Source: Sipunculus nudus
Taxonomy: Eukaryota; Annelida; Sipuncula; Golfingiida; Sipunculidae
Reading direction: 5' to 3'
DNA length: 64,000 nt
Assembly (NCBI GenBank): GCA_026874595.1
Contig: CM049307.1
Span: 8,829,579 to 8,893,578 of the forward strand
Within the stretch, counting starts at the first letter, position 1; each line of letters opens with the position of its first letter. Below are positions 58,401-64,000 of the stretch, piece by piece. Under the pieces are notes generated by a model, which was given only the letters and a program-made list of their open reading frames with translations, did no database searches and was not told the origin of the DNA. Position numbers and translations under genes: made by a program.

Positions 58401-59050
58401 TAACTGTCCATTCTGTCCAAGGATGATGTACAACAAGCCCCAGATCTGTTTGGCTGTTTATATTAACTGTCCGTTCTGTCCAAGGATGATGTACAACAAG
58501 CTCTAGTCTGTTTGGCTGTTTATATTAACTGTCCATTCTGTCCAAGGATGATGTACAACAAGCCCCAGGTCTGTTTGGCTGTTTATATTAACTGTCCATT
58601 CTGTCCAAGGATGATGTACAACAAGCCCCAGGTCTGTTTGGCTGTTTATATTTACTGTCCGTTCTGTCCAAGGATGATGTACAACAAGCCCCAGGTCTGT
58701 TTGGCTGTTTATATTTACTGTCCATTCTGTCCAAGGATGATGTACAACAAGCCCCAGGTCTGTTTGGCTGTTTATATTTACTGTCCATTCTGTCCAAGGA
58801 TGATGTACAACAAGCCCCAGGTCTGTTTGGCTGTTTATATTAACTGTCCATTCTGTCCAAGGATGATGTACAACAAGCCCCAGGTCTGTTTGGCTGTTTA
58901 TATTAACTGTCCATTCTGTCCAAGGATGATGTACTACAAGCCCCAGGTCTGTTTGGCTGTTTATATTAACTGTCCATTCTGTCCAAGGATGATGTACAAC
59001 AAGCCCCAGGTCTGTTTGGCTGTTCATATTAACTGTCCATTCTGTCCAGG
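55496..59050 (+). repeat. 63-bp array starting at the exon 10 donor, about 56 copies
   Basis: Unit GTCTGTTTGGCTGTTTATAT + TAACTGTCCATTCTGTCCAA + GGATGATGTACAACAAGCCCCAG. The last ~19 nt copy the end of exon 10 (GATGTACAACAAGCTCCAG), repeating the junction CCAG|GTCTGT. Variant units end GCTCTAG, are 62 bp long and introduce a stop and frameshift. The first 15 units are in frame with exon 10. The array ends in TGTCCAGGATGTC. Confidence 0.96.
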
Positions 59051-59760
59051 ATGTCTCTCTTGCCATCAAAACGGTCCTGACTTCTTAAACAAGGGCTTTT
59101 TTGCTGCTTGAGTTCTTAATTCGGGAGATTTTATTCTTCAGGTCAATCAGTGATGAGAAGGTTGCACTGATTATGGCTGCAATTAAACTTTTATAAATCT
59201 ATCAGTATCACCATGGGTTTCTGTAAGATATTTGTATATGAGAGCTGAAATGTGTACCAAATTTTGGACTTGACTACTCAGTTGGCATTACCAGACTTGC
59301 ACTTAAGTATTCATTGCCATGGCAAGATTGTAAAGATATAAATGAACATCCAATTACTGATGCAGATGGCTCAACTTTTTCCCATGACATAATCTGTTTA
59401 TGATGTATGGAGTAAACTCAATGACACATGTATACTGACTATTCATTACTAGTGTTTTGGTCCATACAACATCAATGCTGAATGATGGGGCATTTCCAAA
59501 ATGATACCATCTGATCACACCTGGGAAATACCAAATTTTTTCTTAAATAAATATAAGGATGTCTGTTTCATTCCCTTAGAATAAAATTATGAAAGGTCAA
59601 TTTTTAAAAAATATTTTTCTTGTTGGAGGTAGCTGCCTACATTTTTTTAATGCCAGCTGAAATAAGTACACATACATCTGCAGAACTCCATTCCATTTTT
59701 GAACTACTTGACAGGGAAGTACCACATGCTTCCTCTCATTTTATATCCTGGTGTTAACTA
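59051..59760. other. Intron 10 segment, no gene seen
   Basis: No coding frame or repeat recognised. Confidence 0.5.
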
Positions 59761-60000
59761 GGCCTGTTGAGTACTGCACCTGAGGGTGCGAGTCGTGCAG
59801 TAATCCCGATCTCTGGGTCATACCACTGAGGAACCCACAAAAGGGGCATTTGTTTGTGAGTGAAACATGGCTGTTGGTCACAACCTTCTCATTAAGCTTG
59901 CAGAGTGCTCAGTCTGGTTGGGGGTTGACCGTGATCAAACTCATGACCTCCTGGCTTTGATTCCTGAGCTCTGCCCATGAGCCACAGAAGCCAGTTATTA
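59761..60000 (-). repeat. tRNA-derived SINE-like sequence
   Basis: On the - strand, GGCTTCTGTGGCTCATGGGC then AGAGCTCAGG resembles a tRNA 5' half with A box, and GAGGTCATGAGTTTGATCAC resembles the B box. Too diverged for a functional tRNA. The tail towards 59761 contains GAACCCAC/GTGGGTTCC-like sequence. Confidence 0.5.
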
Positions 60001-60312
60001 AAGGACAGTTTTGCTTGTGACAAGCAGGTAATTGCTTGAAAAAGGGTGCGGCACACAAGAAAGGCTCAGCATGAAAGCAGATGTTTTACATGTAGTTGTA
60101 AAATGTAGCAGCAGAAATTAAATGTTTCAACAGACATCTGTCAAATTGACTCCTGCTTATTTAAAGATATAAAACATTATAGTAATGAACAAAATGAATA
60201 AAAAATAAATGCATTGCTTGTATGTTTGCAGTGATATTCAGATATGCATGTACACACACAGAATTGAACTTGAGTCTAAATTTTGAACTTGAGTACTTGG
60301 TAAGTATAACCA

Positions 60313-63300
60313 GACTCAGGTGCTCCTAGTTTACTAGTGGCCTAAACCCTGGTGCCTTCCTGAATAGACTCAGGTGCTCCTAATTTACTGGTGGCCTAAA
60401 CCCTGGTGCCTTCCTGAATAGACTCAGGTGCTCCTAGTTTACTAGTGGCCTAAACCTTGGTGCCTTCCTGAATAGACTCAGGTGCTCCTAGTTTACTAGT
60501 GGCCTAAACCCTGGTGCCTTCCTGAATAGACCCAGGTGCTCCTAGTTTACTAGTGGCCTAAACCCTGGTGCCTTCCTGAATAGACTCAGGTGCTCCTAGT
60601 TTACTAGTGGCCTAAACCCTGGTGCCTTCCTGAATAGACTCAGGTGCTCCTAATTTACTAGTGGCCTAAACCCTGGTGCCTTCCTGAATATACTCAGATG
60701 CTCCTAATTTACTAGTGGCCTAAACCCTGGTGCCTTCCTGAATAGACTCAGGTGCTCCTAATTTACTAGTGGCCTAAACCCTGGTGCCTTCCTGAATAGA
60801 CTCAGGTGCTCCTAATTTACTAGTGGCCTAAACCCTGGTGCCTTCCTGAATAGACTCAGGTGCTCCTAGTTTACTAGTGGCCTAAACCCTGGTGCCTTCC
60901 TGAATAGACTCAGGTGCTCCTAGCTAACTAGTGGCCTAAACCCTGGTGCCTTCCTGAATAGACTCAGGTGCTCCTAATTTACTAGTGGCCTAAACCCTGG
61001 TGCCTTCCTGAATAGACTCAGGTGCTCCTAGTTTACTAGTGGCCTAAACCCTGGTGCCTTCCTGAATAGACTCAGGTGCTCCTAATTTACTAGTGGCCTA
61101 AACCCTGGTGCCTTCCTGAATAGACTCAGGTGCTCCTAATTTAATAGTGGCCTAAATCCTGGTGCCTTCCTGAATAGACTCAGGTGCTCCTAGTTTACTA
61201 GTGGCCTAAACCCTGGTGCCTTCCTGAATAGACTCAGGTGCTCCTAGTTAACTAGTGGCCTAAACCCTGGTGCCTTCCTGAATAGACTCAGGTGCTCCTA
61301 ATTTACTAGTGGCCTAAACCCTGGTGCCTTCCTGAATAGACTCAGGTGCTCCTAATTTACTAGTGGCCTAAACCCTGGTGCCTTCCTGAATAGACTCAGG
61401 TGCTCCTAATTTACAAGTGGCCTAAACCCTGGTGCCTTCCTGAATAGACTCAGGTGCTCCTAATTTAATAGTGGCCTAAATCCTGGTGCCTTCCTGAATA
61501 GACTCAGGTGCTCCTAGTTTACTAGTGGCCTAAACCCTGGTGCCTTCCTGAATAGACTCAGGTGCTCCTAGTTTACTAGTGGCCTAAACCCTGGTGCCTT
61601 CCTGAATAGACTCAGGTGCTCCTAGTTTACTAGTGGCCTAAACCCTGGTGCCTTCCTGAATAGACTCAGGTGCTCCTAGTTTACTAGTGGCCTAAACCCT
61701 GGTGCCTTCCTGAATAGACTCAGGTGCTCCTAATTTACTAGTGGCCTAAACCCTGGTGCCTTCCTGAATAGACTCAGGTGCTCCTAGTTTACTAGTGGCC
61801 TAAACCCTGGTGCCTTCCTGAATAGACTCAGGTGCTCCTAGTTTACTAGTGGCCTAAACCCTGGTGCCTTCCTGAATAGACTCAGGTGCTCCTAGTTAAC
61901 TAGTGGCCTAAACCCTGGTGCCTTCCTGAATAGACTCAGGTGCTCCTAATTTACTAGTGGCCTAAACCCTGGTGCCTTCCTGAATAGACTCAGGTGCTCC
62001 TAATTTACTAGTGGCCTAAACCCTGGTGCCTTCCTGAATAGACTCAGGTGCTCCTAATTTACTAGTGGCCTAAACCCTGGTGCCTTCCTGAATAGACTCA
62101 GGTGCTCCTAGTTTACTAGTGGCCTAAACCCTGGTGCCTTCCTGAATAGACTCAGGTGCTCCTAGTTTACTAGTGGCCTAAACCCTGGTGCCTTCCTGAA
62201 TAGACTCAGGTGCTCCTAGTTAACTAGTGGCCTAAACCCTGGTGCCTTCCTGAATAGACTCAGGTGCTCCTAATTTACTAGTGGCCTAAACCCTGGTGCC
62301 TTCCTGAATAGACTCAGGTGCTCCTAATTTACTAGTGGCCTAAACCCTGGTGCCTTCCTGAATAGACTCAGGTGCTCCTAATTTAATAGTGGCCTAAATC
62401 CTGGTGCCTTCCTGAATAGACTCAGGTGCTCCTAGTTTACTAGTGGCCTAAACCCTGGTGCCTTCCTGAATAGACTCAGGTGCTCCTAGTTTACTAGTGG
62501 CCTAAACCCTGGTGCCTTCCTGAATAGACTCAGGTGCTCCTAGTTTACTAGTGGCCTAAACCCTGGTGCCTTCCTGAATAGACTCAGGTGCTCCTAGTTT
62601 ACTAGTGGCCTAAACCCTGGTGCCTTCCTGAATAGAATCAGGTGCTCCTAATTTACTAGTGGCCTAAACCCTGGTGCCTTCCTGAATAGACTCAGGTGCT
62701 CCTAGTTTACTAGTGGCCTAAACCCTGGTGCCTTCCTGAAGACTCAGGTGCTCCTAATTTACTAGTGGCCTAAACCCTGGTGCCTTCCTGAATAGACTCA
62801 GGTGCTCCTAGTTTACTAGTGGCCTAAACCCTGGTGCCTTCCTGAATAGACTCAGGTGCTCCTAGTTTACTAGTGGCCTAAACCCTGGTGCCTTCCTGAA
62901 TAGACTCAGGTGCTCCTAGTTTACTAGTGGCCTAAACCCTGGTGCCTTCCTGAATAGACTCAGGTGCTCCTAGTTTACTAGTGGCCTAAACCCTGGTGCC
63001 TTCCTGAATAGACTCAGGTGCTCCTAATTTACTAGTGGCCTAAACCCTGGTGCCTTCCTGAATATACTCAGGTGCTCCTAATTTACTAGTGGCCTAAACC
63101 CTGGTGCCTTCCTGAATAGACTCAGGTGCTCCTAATTTACTAGTGGCCTAAACCCTGGTGCCTTCCTGAATAGACTCAGGTGCTCCTAGTTTACTAGTGG
63201 CCTAATCCCTGGTGCCTTCCTGAATAGACTCAGGTGCTCCTAGTTAACTAGTGGCCTAAACCCTGGTGCCTTCCTGAATAGACTCAGGTGCTCCTAGTTT

Positions 63301-64000
63301 ACTAGTGGCCTAAACCCTGGTGCCTTCCTGAATAGACTCAGGTGCTCCTAATTTACTAGTGGCCTAAACCCTGGTGCCTTCCTGAATAGACTCAGGTGCT
63401 CCTAGTTTACTAGTGGCCTAAACCCTGGTGCCTTCCTGAATAGACTCAGGTGCTCCTAGTTTACTGGTGGCCTAAACCCTGGTGCCTTCCTGAATAGACT
63501 CAGGTGCTCCTTATTTACTAGTGGCCTAAACCCTGGTGCCTTCCTGAATAGACTCAGGTGCTCCTAATTTACTAGTGGCCTAAACCCTGGTGCCTTCCTG
63601 AATAGACTCAGGTGCTCCTAGTTTACTAGTGGCCTAAACCCTGGTGCCTTCCTGAATAGACTCAGGTGCTCCTAGTTTACTAGTGGCCTAAACCCTGGTG
63701 CCTTCCTGAATAGACTCAGGTGCTCCTAGTTTACTAGTGGCCTAAACCCTGGTGCCTTCCTGCATAGACTCAGGTGCTCCTAGTTTACTAGTGGCCTAAA
63801 CCCTGGTGCCTTCCTGCATAGACTCAGGTGCTCCTAGTTTACTAGTGGCCTAAACCCTGGTGCCTTCCTGAATAGACTCAGGTGCTCCTAGTTAACTAGT
63901 GGCCTAAACCCTGGTGCCTTCCTGAATAGACTCAGGTGCTCCTAGTTTACTAGTGGCCTAAACCCTGGTGCCTTCCTGAATAGACTCAGGTGCTCCTAGT
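60313..64000. repeat. 54-bp minisatellite, about 68 copies, running off the window
   Basis: Unit GACTCAGGTGCTCCTAGTTT + ACTAGTGGCCTAAACCCTGG + TGCCTTCCTGAATA. Variants CTAATTTAC, CTAGTTTAC and CTAGTTAAC (a 12-bp palindrome CTAGTTAACTAG) occur in recurrent order, suggesting higher-order duplication. One unit near 62735 lacks 2 bases. Whether it begins or ends at an exon boundary cannot be judged because the next exon is not in the window. Confidence 0.97.

Noticed and set aside
58503-59111. Long frames on both strands in the 63-bp array
   Set aside because: Same length artefact; only the + frame continuous with exon 10 deserves testing, and that is reported.
59761-60000. Functional tRNA gene
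   Set aside because: A- and B-box-like segments are present but the cloverleaf does not close; a SINE fits better.
5686-64000. CRISPR-like arrays
   Set aside because: The repeats are head-to-tail without unique spacers, in a spliced eukaryotic locus.
60313-64000. Telomere-like CCTAAACCCT motif in the 54-bp unit
   Set aside because: It occurs once per 54-bp unit and never in tandem, so it is not telomeric DNA.

Overview
The window is eukaryotic, AT-rich, repeat-dense DNA with spliced coding exons. It most likely comes from a lophotrochozoan, probably a bivalve mollusc. The evidence is a RUFY-family gene in 10 small exons with clean GT/AG junctions, a divergent TALE homeobox gene of the type expanded in spiralians, tRNA-derived SINEs, and dispersed repeats with CCGTCCGTCC tracts and hairpin ends of a kind I associate with bivalve genomes. 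The species assignment is inference.

Two protein-coding genes can be supported. (1) A RUN and FYVE domain-containing protein (RUFY2/RUFY1/RUFY3-like) runs along the + strand from ATG 2865 to exon 10 ending at 55495. The ten exons sum to 1242 nt, exactly 414 codons, and all phases agree. The rest of the coiled coil and the expected FYVE domain lie beyond the window. (2) An uninterrupted 391-residue TALE-class homeobox gene lies on the - strand (10606 to 9431) inside the 26-kb intron 1 of the RUFY gene, with a TATA box, a short 5' leader and a polyadenylation signal.

Layout: 1-2864 is upstream sequence with a CpG-rich segment. Intron 1 (2992-29274) holds a 42-bp minisatellite, the homeobox gene, hairpin-ended dispersed repeats, at least four inverted-repeat transposons (one nested inside another) and a SINE. 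Intron 2 holds a 27-bp GAT-rich array with kilobase-scale higher-order duplication. Intron 5 carries a 48-bp array abutting exon 6. Intron 6 holds a hairpin-ended repeat and a 53-bp array broken by two transposons. Introns 8, 9 and 10 begin directly with 91/60-bp, 34-bp and 63-bp arrays. Intron 10 also contains a 54-bp array that runs off the window end.

The most unusual feature is that in four separate introns of the RUFY gene the minisatellite unit spans an exon-intron junction. Unit and exon share sequence, and the splice site itself is repeated: about 7 acceptors before exon 6, and 32+13, 26 and about 56 donor-containing units after exons 8, 9 and 10. The exon 6 and exon 10 units are multiples of 3 nt and open, so alternative site choice could add in-frame peptide repeats. 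Tandem repeats of all kinds make up roughly a quarter to a third of the window. No transposase, viral or bacterial gene was recognised.
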